The notes: generated from the sequence alone by a model not told the origin. A stretch of 64,000 bases of DNA from Lujinxingia sediminis (GCF_004005565.1 NZ_SADD01000006.1:1-64000); one strand, 5' to 3'; counted from the first letter of the stretch, positions 27,398 through 36,512 are shown. Made by a program: numbers and translations.

Positions 27398-27493
27398 CGT
27401 AGGAAGTTCGGTGTGAAGAAGGTTGCTCTACCCCCCTGCACATGCGCTATCGTGGCTATTAATCCTGCGAGTCGATGACCTTATAGGAAGGCG

Positions 27494-30193
27494 ATGAATA
27501 TGATGACGATCAATAGAATGTGGCGCGTCTGCGCGGCGGCGATGGTGGTGGGCGTATGTGCGGTGGGGTGCAGTGATGATCCGGATCCGATCGACACTGC
27601 TGATGTTCAGGAGGATGCGGGCCAGGACGCCCATGATAGCGGGGATTCAGGCGATGTCGGCGATCCGGAAAGCTGGGCATGTTCGGGAGAGCCGTGTGTG
27701 ATCGACGAGCCCTACCTGCCGGTGCCACAGCAGGACGGCGTCGATCCGCAGGGAGGCGCTGCGCCTGAAGATGCACCCGGAGCGGGGCAGGCCCGGCTCT
27801 GGCGTGTGGGTGAGGAGGGCACCGGATTTTCGGGCGTCTGGAGTCACTGTCGTGAGGGCGACTATATTCTTAGTAACGCCGAGATTCGCGTCTGCATCCA
27901 GGGAACCAGCACCAACCGCTATGAGACGTTTACAGGCGGCAAGCTCGTCGACGCACAGCGCGTCGATCAGACCGGCGAAGATGTTCTCGACATGGTCATG
28001 ACCCTGGTTGAGTTTGGCACGGCCACCGCTGATAAGGTCGAGGTGGTGCGCGATGGCAGTGACGGCGGGGTGGCCGTGCTGCGTGTGACGGGCGCCGATG
28101 TGGAGCTTGCGCATCTGGCCGGCGTCCTCGGTCAGCGCTTTGGCGCGCGGGTGGGGCTGGAGGTCATCACCGAGTATCGGCTGGCCCCGGACACCACCCA
28201 TGTGGAGATCGTGACCTTTGCGCGCTCCGCCGGCGATCGTGTCGTGTCGCAACAACTCGGGAGTTGGTTGGCCTACGGCGACCGCGCACGCCCCTGGACG
28301 CCCGACAAGGGCTTTGGCGTGGGACGCGGCGCGATGCCCTGGATCGCCGGGGTGGGGGCCGGTCGAAGCTTCGGGCTGGTCTTTGAAGAGAGCGCTTCAC
28401 CCCTGGGGGTGGCCTCCTCTCAGGACATTCCCTGGGCAGAGATGCGGATGTTCAGCGGACAGATCCCGCGTGATGAGCCCGCCGTGTTGCGCCACTTCTT
28501 TGTGGTCGGGGATGGCACGTTGGACTCGGTGCGCCGTCAGGCCGCGCAACTTCGCGGCGAGGAGCCGGGCTGGCAGGAGGTTGCCCTGAGCGTGGTCGAT
28601 GCCGGCGGTACTCCTGTTGAAGGCGTCGAGATCTACATCACCTCTGGCGAAAGCGCCCTTACCGTGGTCACGACCGACGCCACGGGCCAGGCCACCGCGC
28701 TTCTCGATGAGGGAGGAGGGTACACCGCCGAATTGCGCGACTTCGCCGGACCGCTCACCCTCTCTCGCGCGTTCGAGGTCGATGGTGAAGACGTCGTCTT
28801 TGAGATCAGCGAGGTCGGCGCAATCGAACTGGAAGTTCGCGATGAAACCAGCGGTGAGCTGCTCCCGTCCCGAGCGCGCTTTGTGGGCGACGGTGCTGAC
28901 TTCACCCTTTATGTCGAAGACGGCACGTTGAACTCGGCGGTTCCGGCCGGCACCTACCAGCTCGTGCTTACGCGAGGCTCGGAGTACGACGTTACCGTGC
29001 TCGATGTGGAGATCCTCGCCGGAGAGACCGCCGAGTACAGCGCCACACTTCTGCACGGCGTCAATACCGAGGGGTGGATCAGCGCGGACTTCCACCAGCA
29101 TATGGAGCCGAGCATCGACAGCGAGGTGCACGTGCGTGACCGCGTCCTGGAGAACGTCACCCAGGGCCTGGAGCTTGTCGTGCCCACCGACCACGAGGTC
29201 GTCACAGATCTGAGCGGGGTCATCGCCGAGATGGGCCTTGGCGACTATGTCTCCACCTTCCCCGGGCTGGAGATCTCCCCGGTCTACTCGCACTTCAACC
29301 TCTATCCCTTCCCCTACAACCCGGATCGTCGTGGTCGAGGCTCCATTGAGCTCGCCTATCAGGATGAGACTGATGGGGAGGTCTACTTCCGCCGGATCCC
29401 CGAGATCGTGGAGATTGCTCGCCAACTTGAGAATCCGCCTCTGGTGCAGATGAATCACCCGCGCAGTAACTCCGGGATGTTCAAGCACGTGCGCTACAAT
29501 CCGGAGCTCGGGCCCGACGCGGTCACTCACGAGGATTTTGTGGCCGACATAGACGCGGTGGAGGTGATCAATCGCTTTGGCGACGCCTGCGCGGTACTCG
29601 CTGACTGGAGCGGGTTGCTCAACAGCGGGCGTCGTGTCACCGGCCTCGGGAACTCCGACAGCCACCGCGCCAATGGCGAGGCGGGGGTGCCGCGCAACTT
29701 CCTGTGCATCGACGCCGCCCCCGGTGAGATTGAGGCCGATGAGGCCAAAGCCATGCTGCTCGCTCAGCGCGTGACGGTGGGCTCCCATGCCTTTATTGAC
29801 TTCAGCGACGGGAAGATCCCCGGCGATGAGATCGAGGCTCAGAGCGGTGAGACGCTCAGCTTTGGCGTGCGCGTGCAGACCCCGAACTGGTCGCAGGTTG
29901 AGCGCTTGTTTGTGATCGTCAACGGTTCGGTGGTGGAGACCCTGGAACGCAGCGCTGAGGCCGGCGCGCGCTTCGACTTCGATGAGACGATCGAACTCAG
30001 CTTTGAGGAAGATTCCTGGGTGGTCTTCTGGTTCGATGGCCCCTCGCCCTCCGGGACGGTGAACTACGGGGAGCGTACGCTGGGCTTTACCAACCCGGTT
30101 TATGTGAAGGTCAGCGGTGAAGACGCCTGGCAGGCTCCGGGCCCGCGTGCCATGAATCTGGACGCGATCAATACCGGCTACTGCGAAGATTGA
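27494..30193 (+). CDS. CehA/McbA-type metallohydrolase (PHP fold) lipoprotein
   Basis: 899 residues. The signal peptide has lipobox AVGC (Cys about 26), followed by an Asp-rich linker that ends about residue 60. A beta-rich region occupies about 70-360, and two carboxypeptidase-regulatory-like repeats cover about 360-515. A PHP/CehA metal-binding domain starts near 525, with ADFHQHMEPS, PTDHEVV, MNHPRSN and GNSDSH as the expected metal ligands. Family members hydrolyse esters or phosphate esters; the substrate cannot be read from sequence. It is anchored at the outer face of the envelope and stands between two terminated units. Confidence 0.85.
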   Translation: MNMMTINRMWRVCAAAMVVGVCAVGCSDDPDPIDTADVQEDAGQDAHDSGDSGDVGDPESWACSGEPCVIDEPYLPVPQQDGVDPQGGAAPEDAPGAGQARLWRVGEEGTGFSGVWSHCREGDYILSNAEIRVCIQGTSTNRYETFTGGKLVDAQRVDQTGEDVLDMVMTLVEFGTATADKVEVVRDGSDGGVAVLRVTGADVELAHLAGVLGQRFGARVGLEVITEYRLAPDTTHVEIVTFARSAGDRVVSQQLGSWLAYGDRARPWTPDKGFGVGRGAMPWIAGVGAGRSFGLVFEESASPLGVASSQDIPWAEMRMFSGQIPRDEPAVLRHFFVVGDGTLDSVRRQAAQLRGEEPGWQEVALSVVDAGGTPVEGVEIYITSGESALTVVTTDATGQATALLDEGGGYTAELRDFAGPLTLSRAFEVDGEDVVFEISEVGAIELEVRDETSGELLPSRARFVGDGADFTLYVEDGTLNSAVPAGTYQLVLTRGSEYDVTVLDVEILAGETAEYSATLLHGVNTEGWISADFHQHMEPSIDSEVHVRDRVLENVTQGLELVVPTDHEVVTDLSGVIAEMGLGDYVSTFPGLEISPVYSHFNLYPFPYNPDRRGRGSIELAYQDETDGEVYFRRIPEIVEIARQLENPPLVQMNHPRSNSGMFKHVRYNPELGPDAVTHEDFVADIDAVEVINRFGDACAVLADWSGLLNSGRRVTGLGNSDSHRANGEAGVPRNFLCIDAAPGEIEADEAKAMLLAQRVTVGSHAFIDFSDGKIPGDEIEAQSGETLSFGVRVQTPNWSQVERLFVIVNGSVVETLERSAEAGARFDFDETIELSFEEDSWVVFWFDGPSPSGTVNYGERTLGFTNPVYVKVSGEDAWQAPGPRAMNLDAINTGYCED

Positions 30194-30253
30194 TAGGTCG
30201 TGCTGCCTGGCCGGGTGATGGTTTGATGGTGTCTCGCTGCGCGAGAGTTGTGG

Positions 30254-31117
30254 ATGTTGCAGAAGGTCAAAGAACAGGTCGACGGTGCGCTTATCGAGAC
30301 GATCCGCCAGGATGTCTGGGAGCGTATCCGCACGATGGATGCCGGGCAGAACGACTACGGCTACGATCCTTTCGGGTTTGAGCCGGAGTTTCTCAAGTAT
30401 GTGGCACCGCCGGCCATCGCGCTCTACCGGCACTATTTTCGGGTGGAGACGTTCGGGATTGAGAACATCCCGGAGTCCGGTCCGGTGCTGCTGGTGGCCA
30501 ACCATACCGGGCAGATTCCACTCGACGGGATGATGATCGCCACGGCCGCGCTCATCGACCGTACGCCGCCCCGGATGGTGCGCAGCATGGTGGAGCGCTG
30601 GGTGCCCTCGTTGCCCTTTATCTCCAAGATCTTCGCGCGCGCCGGCCAGGTGGTGGGCACGCGCGAGAACGCGCGCATCTTGCTGCGGCGGGGAGGCTGC
30701 ATCCTCGTCTTTCCGGAAGGGCAGCGCGGCATCAACAAGACCTACGATAGGGCCTATCAGCTTCAGGAGTTCGGGCTGGGCTTTATGCGTCTGGCGCTGG
30801 CCACAGGCACCCCCATTGTGCCGGTGAGTGTGGTGGGGGCCGAGGAGCAGATGCCGGCGATTTACGATGTGAAGTCGCTGGCGAAGTTGCTGGGAATGCC
30901 GGCCTTTCCAATCACGCCGACCTGGCCTTTGCTCGGACCGCTGGGGGCGTTGCCGCTGCCGGTGAAGTACCGCATCTACTTCGGCGAGCCGCTGCGTTTT
31001 GAGGGCGACCCGGACGAAGAAGATCGCGTGGTAGGCGGACATGTCGAGCGGGTGCGTGAGGCCATCTCTCAGATGATCGATCGCGGGCTTGAGGAGCGTC
31101 GGGGGGTGTTCTTTTGA
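30254..31117 (+). CDS. Lysophospholipid acyltransferase family protein
   Basis: 287 residues. The LPLAT motif NHTGQIPLD gives His84 and Asp91 with an Hx6D spacing, as in hemolysin-type and haloacid-type acyltransferases rather than the Hx4D of PlsC. FPEGQRG (149-155) is the phosphate-binding motif. It probably acylates a glycerophosphate- or amino-lipid acceptor at the membrane. ATG 30254 is chosen; a TTG at 30248 is in frame. It overlaps the following SDR gene by 4 bases. Confidence 0.85.
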   Translation: MLQKVKEQVDGALIETIRQDVWERIRTMDAGQNDYGYDPFGFEPEFLKYVAPPAIALYRHYFRVETFGIENIPESGPVLLVANHTGQIPLDGMMIATAALIDRTPPRMVRSMVERWVPSLPFISKIFARAGQVVGTRENARILLRRGGCILVFPEGQRGINKTYDRAYQLQEFGLGFMRLALATGTPIVPVSVVGAEEQMPAIYDVKSLAKLLGMPAFPITPTWPLLGPLGALPLPVKYRIYFGEPLRFEGDPDEEDRVVGGHVERVREAISQMIDRGLEERRGVFF

Positions 31118-32067
31118 AGCAGCGCAGCCGACGCCCGCGTAAAGAGCGGGTCCTTATTACCGGGATCGGAGGTAACCTGGGACGGGCGGTCGCTCGCCGA
31201 TTGCATCGCCGCTTTGAGGTGGTGGGCATCGATCGGCGTTCGGTGCGTCATATGCCCAAAGATGTCGATATCGAGCAGGTCGATATTCGCCGTCGCCGTG
31301 TTGAAGATGTGTTTCGACGCCAGCGCCTTGATGCGGTGGTGCATCTTAACATCATGCACGATCCCAGAAGTCGTCAGGACGAACATCATCAGTTCAATAT
31401 CGTGGGCACCCAGAAGATCTTCGAACTCTGCGCCGAGCATCGCGTGCCCAAGGTCGTGGTTCTTTCCAGCGCCGATGTGTACGGGCCGGACCCGCGCAAC
31501 GATCAGTTTTTGAAAGAAGATGCAGCTTTGATGGGAGGTCAGAAGTTCGAGGCAATTCGCGACCTGATCGCGCTCGATATGTTCTGCAACACCTTCTTCT
31601 GGCGCCATCCTGAGATCGAGACGGTGATTCTGCGTCCGGTTCATATCGTGGGACGCGTGAATAATGCGCCGAGTCGGTATCTGCGCCTGGAGCGGCCGCC
31701 CACGATTATGGGCTTTGATCCAATGGTGCAGCTGATCCACGTGGAGGATGTGGTCAGCGCCATTGAGAAGGCGCTCACGCCGGGAATCCGCGGGGTCTTC
31801 AACCTGGCGGGCCCTTCGCCGGTGCCTCTGTCTTTCATTCTGGATCGGCTGGGACGTGAGCCGCGCCCGATGCCCGAGCCTCTGCTGAAGATGATGCTGA
31901 GCACGGCGTGGTCTCTGAAGATCAGCGACTGGCCGGTGCCGGAGCTCGATCATATCAAGTACGTCTGCATGGTCGATGATAGCCTGGCGCGCAACCAGCT
32001 GGGTTTTGCACCTTCGCATGACCTTGAGTCGATTCTCTATGAGCTTCGACCCGGGCAGAGGCCCTGA
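31114..32067 (+). CDS. NAD-dependent epimerase/dehydratase-like SDR protein
   Basis: 317 residues from a TTG that overlaps the previous stop (TTGA); no other upstream start exists. The Rossmann motif TGIGGNLG (16-23) and the extended-SDR block SSADVYGP are present. The usual YxxxK catalytic pair is changed: the segment reads LMGGQKFEA, with Lys retained and Met at the Tyr position. This suggests an atypical SDR with a binding or regulatory role. Coupled to the acyltransferase, it may serve lipid or isoprenoid metabolism. Confidence 0.8.
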   Translation: MKQRSRRPRKERVLITGIGGNLGRAVARRLHRRFEVVGIDRRSVRHMPKDVDIEQVDIRRRRVEDVFRRQRLDAVVHLNIMHDPRSRQDEHHQFNIVGTQKIFELCAEHRVPKVVVLSSADVYGPDPRNDQFLKEDAALMGGQKFEAIRDLIALDMFCNTFFWRHPEIETVILRPVHIVGRVNNAPSRYLRLERPPTIMGFDPMVQLIHVEDVVSAIEKALTPGIRGVFNLAGPSPVPLSFILDRLGREPRPMPEPLLKMMLSTAWSLKISDWPVPELDHIKYVCMVDDSLARNQLGFAPSHDLESILYELRPGQRP

Positions 32068-32099
32068 GACTGCCTCCATAGACGCATGGAGGGGGCCTC
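32058..32099 (+). terminator. Stem-loop at the end of the acyltransferase-SDR unit
   Basis: An inner CCTCCAT/ATGGAGG stem (32073-32092) lies inside an outer GAGGCCC/GGGCCTC pairing (32058-32064 with 32093-32099) that overlaps the gene's last codons. No T tract follows, so termination is uncertain. Confidence 0.4.
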
Positions 32100-32192
32100 C
32101 CGGTGGGTTCTGCTTCACTGGATGGAACGTGGCCCATCGTGGGTATCCTCATTGAACCAGTGAAGTGTGGGGTGTTAGTTACGTTTTTTTAC

Positions 32193-32221
32193 GGGACATG
32201 ATGAATTCGTGTCTTTATAAT
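32193..32221 (+). promoter_or_regulatory. Promoter of the HTH-receiver gene, in a 399-base gene-free gap
   Basis: GGGACA (32193-32198) and a perfect TATAAT (32216-32221) are 17 bases apart, in a locally AT-rich stretch of the gap 32068-32466. The transcript would carry a leader of about 240 bases. Nothing else recognisable was seen in the gap. Confidence 0.55.
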
Positions 32222-32466
32222 CTTGCGCAATGATGCTTGTATCGTCGGTCTTCATGACACGACCCGAACGGGGGAAGTAATGGAGTGACGAGGGCGAAGT
32301 GCCATGTGGTTCGTGGCATGCTTGAAGCTGATGAAGAATTGCATTCTCTTGTTTTTTGCGCGTGGGGCCTGACCTTCAGGCAACACACTGCGCAGATCAT
32401 GACGAGTGCGATGTAGGTTCGCAAAATGACGTGGATGGGGGCTGCAATGTGGCGAGGCGAGTAGCG

Positions 32467-33024
32467 ATGAATCTCAAGAAAGACGTTTATACGACGTTTG
32501 AGGCGGCCAAGATTTGCAACGCCAACATCACCTCGATCAAGAACTGGATCGAGCAAGGCGAGCTTCGCGCGTTTCGTACCCCCGGCGGTCACTTTCGTAT
32601 TGAGCGTCAGGTGCTTGATGATTTTCTTTCGCGCCACCGTATGCCCAACCCCTTTGCGCAACAACGTCAGCGGCGGGTGCTGGTCGTGCACTCCGATGCG
32701 GGGCTGGAGGCGCGGGTTCGGGCGCGTTTCGGCGATGAAATCGACTACGACGTCAGTGGTGATGCGGTCGACGCATTGCTGAAGATCGGGCAGTGGCAGC
32801 CCGATGTGGCGGTGCTCGATAGTGAGCTTCAGGGGCTTGATGTGCTCGCCCTGTGCAAACGCGTCAGGGAGCATGAAGAGTTGCAGGGGATGATGATGGT
32901 CGTGATCTGCGGCGATGACGCCGTGGAGGCGATGAATTTTCGCGGCGCCGGAGCGCGCTGGGTGGTCGCACGCAGCGAGGGCGAAGACGCCGTGATGGAA
33001 GCGCTACGTCGCGCGTTGCTCTAG
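32467..33024 (+). CDS. HTH (MerR/excisionase-type) plus receiver-like domain regulator
   Basis: 185 residues. Residues 8-55 form a winged helix of the MerR/excisionase class (FEAAKIC, IKNWIEQGELRAFRTPGGHFRI), likely DNA binding. Residues 69-185 resemble a CheY-type receiver: VLVVHSD (one Asp, D77), VAVLD with Asp118 at the phospho-acceptor site, but no Lys in the usual loop and Cys at the Thr/Ser position. Phosphorylation is therefore uncertain. No histidine kinase is nearby. The promoter at 32193 and a long leader suggest separate control. Confidence 0.8.
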   Translation: MNLKKDVYTTFEAAKICNANITSIKNWIEQGELRAFRTPGGHFRIERQVLDDFLSRHRMPNPFAQQRQRRVLVVHSDAGLEARVRARFGDEIDYDVSGDAVDALLKIGQWQPDVAVLDSELQGLDVLALCKRVREHEELQGMMMVVICGDDAVEAMNFRGAGARWVVARSEGEDAVMEALRRALL

Positions 33025-33050
33025 TCGAGCTGGACATCTTTGCAGAGATG

Positions 33051-33090
33051 AAAAAAGCCCGCGTCCTCCGGAGAGGACGCGGGCTTCTTC
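33051..33090. terminator. Bidirectional terminator between convergent genes
   Basis: A perfect 13-bp stem (33056-33068 with 33073-33085) and 4-base loop. The minus strand reads into six T (33051-33056) and the plus strand into TTCTTC, so both convergent genes can end here. Confidence 0.85.
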
Positions 33091-33124
33091 ATGTCAGGTC
33101 GACATGCCGGAACCAGCCGGCAAA

Positions 33125-34507
33125 TCAGATGCGGCGCGCTTTGATGGTGATGGCATCGCCGGCAATATCGTCGCTGACGATCTCAAAGCCGGCGCGTTCC
33201 AGGCGTTTGTGCAGCTCGTCGCGGGAGAACCAGTGGAAGCGGGTCGGAATCTCGGCGGCGCGCTTGGCAAAACGACGCAGCATGCCCTCACCGAGGATGA
33301 AGGTGCCGATCACGCAGATGCCACCGGGCTCCAGGATGCGCGCAAAGTTGCGCAGAGCCTCATCGATGTCGTTGAGCAGGTGCAGGGTGCCGGCGCAGTG
33401 AAGACGGTTGAACGAGGCGCGGCTCACCGGGATACGGGTGGCGTCGCCGCGGATCAAGAAGACCCGGCCATCAAGGTTCTCGCGGCGGATGTTACGGCGG
33501 GCTGTTTCGAGCATCGGCCAGGAGAGATCCATGCCGACGACCAGGGGAAGATCCCCGCCGGTTTCACGCGTCTCGGCCAGGCCGATGCGCTGGGCAAAGT
33601 AGCGGGTGAAGTTGCCGGTGCCGCATCCCACGTCAATCAGGCGAGTCTCTGCGCCGAAGTCGAGGTAGTCGGCGGCCAGGCGGTACTCTTCGCGCATGGT
33701 GCGCTCGCTGACCACCCCGGTGAGACGCGGACGCATGATCTCTTCGTAAAACTGGGCGTAGAATTTGGTCTCCATCAATTTCTGGGTGACGGAGCGGTCC
33801 GGGGCGTGGGGAGGCGCCAGATCGGCCACGTCATCCTGGAGATTGAACTGACGCTGGCAGGCCTCACAGGTGATGGTGGTCAGGCTGACCTCGAAGGTGT
33901 CATGGCCACAGGCCGGACAGCGCAGCGTGCTGATGAAGCGCTCGCGGAGCGAAGGCAGAGCGGTTGAGGCCGCTGCCTTCCCGGGCGCGCTGGCTTCGTC
34001 GACGCTTCCTCCGGTGGCGCTGGCTTTGGTGCTCTCGTCGGAAGCTTTCCCGGGAGTGATGTTCTCGACGACGTCAGTGATCGGTGCTTTCTTCGCTTCG
34101 GCTTTCTTCGCTTCGGCTTTCTTCGCTTCGGCCTTCTTCGCTTCGGCCTTCTTCGCTTCGGCCTTCTTCGCTTCGGCTTTCTTCGCTTCGGCCTTCTTCG
34201 CTTCGGCCTTCTTCGCTTCGGCTTTTTTCGGCTGAGCTTTTTCGGGGGAGCTCGTTTTCTTTGCGTTGGCGCGTGATGGCGAGGGAGCGGCCTCGCGGTC
34301 GACCAGACGCTGGACGCTGCTGAGGATCGTGGCAGCTTTTTTGGCACCGACGCCGTTGAGCTCGGTTAAGCCGCCCTCGCGGGCCAGTTTGAGGAGCGCC
34401 GGAAGATCGCGCACGCCGTGGTCAGAGTAGAGCTCATCAGCCAGCGCGGGACCTACAAAACGTACGCGGGTCAGCTCATTGAGGACGTCTTCTTTTTTCT
34501 TGGCCAT
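33125..34507 (-). CDS. HhH - lysine/alanine repeat - zinc ribbon - methyltransferase fusion
   Basis: 460 residues in four parts. A helix-hairpin-helix-like pair (about 10-65; GPALADEL, LNGVGAKKA) suggests nucleic-acid contact. A low-complexity linker holds nine KKAEA pentapeptides (about 95-140). A CPAC/CEAC zinc ribbon follows (about 195-225), then a class I SAM methyltransferase with motif I LIDVGCGTGNF near 285. The zinc ribbon plus methyltransferase resembles RlmA/Trm112-type and UbiE-like enzymes. The substrate is unknown, but the HhH and basic repeat suggest RNA or DNA. ATG 34507 opens with MAKKKED. Confidence 0.82.
   Translation of the reverse strand: MAKKKEDVLNELTRVRFVGPALADELYSDHGVRDLPALLKLAREGGLTELNGVGAKKAATILSSVQRLVDREAAPSPSRANAKKTSSPEKAQPKKAEAKKAEAKKAEAKKAEAKKAEAKKAEAKKAEAKKAEAKKAEAKKAPITDVVENITPGKASDESTKASATGGSVDEASAPGKAAASTALPSLRERFISTLRCPACGHDTFEVSLTTITCEACQRQFNLQDDVADLAPPHAPDRSVTQKLMETKFYAQFYEEIMRPRLTGVVSERTMREEYRLAADYLDFGAETRLIDVGCGTGNFTRYFAQRIGLAETRETGGDLPLVVGMDLSWPMLETARRNIRRENLDGRVFLIRGDATRIPVSRASFNRLHCAGTLHLLNDIDEALRNFARILEPGGICVIGTFILGEGMLRRFAKRAAEIPTRFHWFSRDELHKRLERAGFEIVSDDIAGDAITIKARRI
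34091..34225 (-). repeat. 15-bp tandem repeat coding KKAEA
   Basis: Nine near-identical 15-bp units (core CTTCGCTTCGGC on the plus strand, varying mainly CTT/TTT at the wobble), followed by a diverged tenth. The unit length is a multiple of three, so copy-number change would keep the frame. It lies in the linker of the HhH-methyltransferase gene. Confidence 0.9.
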
Positions 34508-34713
34508 GGGTCAAAACCTTTGCGTCGATCCAGCTCATCAGCAAGTCAAATTAGGCGATGTGGTCGCGCCGGGCTCAGCCAGCGTGCAGCTGGCCGGGGA
34601 GAGGTATCGCCCATATACGTCGACATACGGCGCAGAAGCATAACTCCCGGCCGCTATAAGACAAGGTGTTGACGCATTGCGTCAAGTGCAGCTGACCGCT
34701 CGTCGGTCGGTGC

Positions 34714-35040
34714 TCAGGGTTTGCGCGGCCGGCCGTGGCTCAGGAGAGGCTGGAGATGCTCTTCGATCAGGGCGTCGCAGTCGTCGAGGGTCATGGCGCG
34801 CACCCAGATATTCTGGGGGTAGATGGCGACCGTGCCGCCATCAACGTGGCACCAGCCCAGGCATTCGGTGCGGGTGATCCAGATGCGGGAGAGCATGCCG
34901 TGGGCTTCAATCCAGCCGCGCAACTTCTGGTAGATGGCCTCGGCGTCACCGCTGGCGCAGCTGGGCAGAGCAGACTTATGACGTTGGTTGACGCAAACCA
35001 GCAGGTGAGCAAGGCAAAAGGAGGTGTCGACAGGCTTCAT
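34714..35040 (-). CDS. Thioredoxin-like [2Fe-2S] ferredoxin
   Basis: 108 residues. Four Cys in the pattern C16-x11-C28 ... C60-x3-C64 match the thioredoxin-like [2Fe-2S] ferredoxin family, with RTECLGWC and AIYPQNIWV as typical blocks. It serves as an electron carrier or cluster-binding protein. ATG 35040 is chosen; a TTG lies 9 bases upstream. It follows prmC with 20 bases between, so the two are probably cotranscribed, though a functional link is not obvious. The 206 bases after the previous gene hold nothing recognised. Confidence 0.88.
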   Translation of the reverse strand: MKPVDTSFCLAHLLVCVNQRHKSALPSCASGDAEAIYQKLRGWIEAHGMLSRIWITRTECLGWCHVDGGTVAIYPQNIWVRAMTLDDCDALIEEHLQPLLSHGRPRKP

Positions 35041-35060
35041 GGCGAACAACGGGGTCGAGA

Positions 35061-35957
35061 TCAGGCCTCGGGACGGCGCGCGCGAGCGACGCGGTCGTGT
35101 CCGGCCAGATCGGGTAGAATCGCAATCTCCTCAAAACCGGCGTCTTCTAAAAGCTCGCTGACCGCTGACCCCTGGCGGTATCCGATCTCGAGGAGAAGAA
35201 AAGCGCCCGGCTTAAGAGCATCGAAACTTGCCGGGATCAGGCGCCGCACGATATCGAGGCCGTCCTCTCCGGAGAATAAGGCGCCCTCGGGTTCAAAGTC
35301 GCGCACATCGCGCATCAGCTGCTCGCGCTCCGCAGTGCCGATATAAGGCGGGTTGCTCACCAGCATATCGAGCGTATGCCACTCGGCGGGGAGCGCATCG
35401 AGCAGATCGCCCTGGAAGAACGACACGCGATCGGAAAGGTCCAGGGCGTCTGCGTTTTCTTTTGCGAGTTCGAGGGTGGGTCTGGCGAGGTCGGTGGCGG
35501 CGAGGTCCAGATCGGGGCGTTCGCTGGCCAGTGCCAGTGCGATGGCCCCGGTGCCGGTTCCGATGTCAGCCACGCGCAGCCGCGTGCCCTCATCGGCCTC
35601 CGGAAGACGTTTGAGCGCGGCCTCCACCAGCGTCTCGGTATCGGGACGGGGAATCAGCGCGCGGGCATCCGTTTTGAGCGTGATGCTCCAGAAGTCACGC
35701 TCGCCAGTGATGTAAGCTACCGGTTCGCCGGTGGCGCGGCGCTTGATCATGGCGCGGTAGGTAGCCAGTTCGCTCTCGATCAGCGGGCGGTCGAACTGGG
35801 CATAGAGCTGAATCCGCGGAAGATCCAACGCGTACGAGAGCAGCACCTCGGCGTCGACCCGCGGTGAGTCGATGCCGCGCTCACCGAGGAAGTCGGTGGT
35901 CCAGCGCAAGATCTTGAGGATGGTCCAGGGGGGGCCGAGTTTCTCGGAGGTGCTCAT
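35061..35957 (-). CDS. prmC: Peptide chain release factor N5-glutamine methyltransferase
   Basis: 298 residues. It methylates the GGQ glutamine of release factors. Present are the helical N-terminal domain, the RPDTE block, SAM motif I ADIGTGTGAIALAL near residue 130, and the defining NPPY active site in SNPPYIGTAERE near residue 196. No prfA gene lies next to it. It is divergent from rpoZ and precedes the ferredoxin gene. Confidence 0.95.
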   Translation of the reverse strand: MSTSEKLGPPWTILKILRWTTDFLGERGIDSPRVDAEVLLSYALDLPRIQLYAQFDRPLIESELATYRAMIKRRATGEPVAYITGERDFWSITLKTDARALIPRPDTETLVEAALKRLPEADEGTRLRVADIGTGTGAIALALASERPDLDLAATDLARPTLELAKENADALDLSDRVSFFQGDLLDALPAEWHTLDMLVSNPPYIGTAEREQLMRDVRDFEPEGALFSGEDGLDIVRRLIPASFDALKPGAFLLLEIGYRQGSAVSELLEDAGFEEIAILPDLAGHDRVARARRPEA

Positions 35958-36057
35958 AGGATACTGTCGCGCAGAAGGGGGGAGTCAGGCCCGAAGGGGC
36001 ACGTCGTTTGCGGCCCTCCTGATAGTCGAGATCGGCGCGGCTGAAAAGGCTGAGAGC

Positions 36058-36086
36058 TTGACGTGATTCGACCTCGGGCTTAAGGT
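36058..36086 (+). promoter_or_regulatory. Sigma-70 promoter candidate for rpoZ
   Basis: TTGACG (36058-36063), 17-base spacer, TAAGGT (36081-36086), about 130 bases before the rpoZ start. A short inverted repeat GATCG/CGATC at 36188-36202 lies just before the ribosome site. Confidence 0.5.
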
Positions 36087-36217
36087 TCGCCCGGATCGGT
36101 GCGCGTGATGCGCGTCTGTCAAGCGCCGCGCATCACCCTCATACCTCGGGTGCGGAGCGTTAGTGGTATCCCGAATGATTCAAGTTTGATCGTTTTACGA
36201 TCTTTGAAGGAGTGCAT

Positions 36218-36472
36218 ATGGCTCGCGTTACCGTTGAAGACTGCCTTGAGCATATTGAAAACCGATTCGCGCTGGTGATGCTTGCCACCCAGCGTGCGCG
36301 TGAGCTGCGTCGCAGCAACGACCGCATCTTCCCCTCGTCGAACAAAGAGGCGGTGCACTCGCTGCGCGAGATCGGCGCGGGTTTCGTGCGCTTTGATGAG
36401 AAGAGCAAGCGCAAGCTCTCCAAGGCGCTGGGGCACGACGAGCTGGCCGCCGAGCAGGCCGAGAAAGGCTAA
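36218..36472 (+). CDS. rpoZ: RNA polymerase omega subunit
   Basis: 84 residues. Omega aids assembly of RNA polymerase and ppGpp response. The N-terminal MARVTVEDCLEHIENRF and the central LVMLATQRARELRR are characteristic of the family. GAAGGAG at 36206-36212 lies 5 bases before ATG 36218, preferred over a GTG at 36212. Unlike many genomes, it is not beside gmk or spoT here. Confidence 0.95.
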   Translation: MARVTVEDCLEHIENRFALVMLATQRARELRRSNDRIFPSSNKEAVHSLREIGAGFVRFDEKSKRKLSKALGHDELAAEQAEKG

Positions 36473-36480
36473 GCAGGTTT

Positions 36481-36512
36481 GCGGCGAGGAGTGATCTAAG
36501 GCTCCTCGCCGC
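36481..36512. terminator. Hairpin between convergent rpoZ and the next gene
   Basis: A perfect 11-bp stem (36481-36491 with 36502-36512) with a 10-base loop and no T tract on either side. It fills the gap between convergent genes. Confidence 0.55.

Noticed and set aside
28397-31042. Long minus-strand frame opposite the CehA-type lipoprotein
   Set aside because: Shadow; the plus strand carries a signal peptide and metal motifs.
34091-34225. CRISPR-like array
   Set aside because: Units of 15 bp are back to back with no spacers and code a peptide repeat; no cas genes are near.
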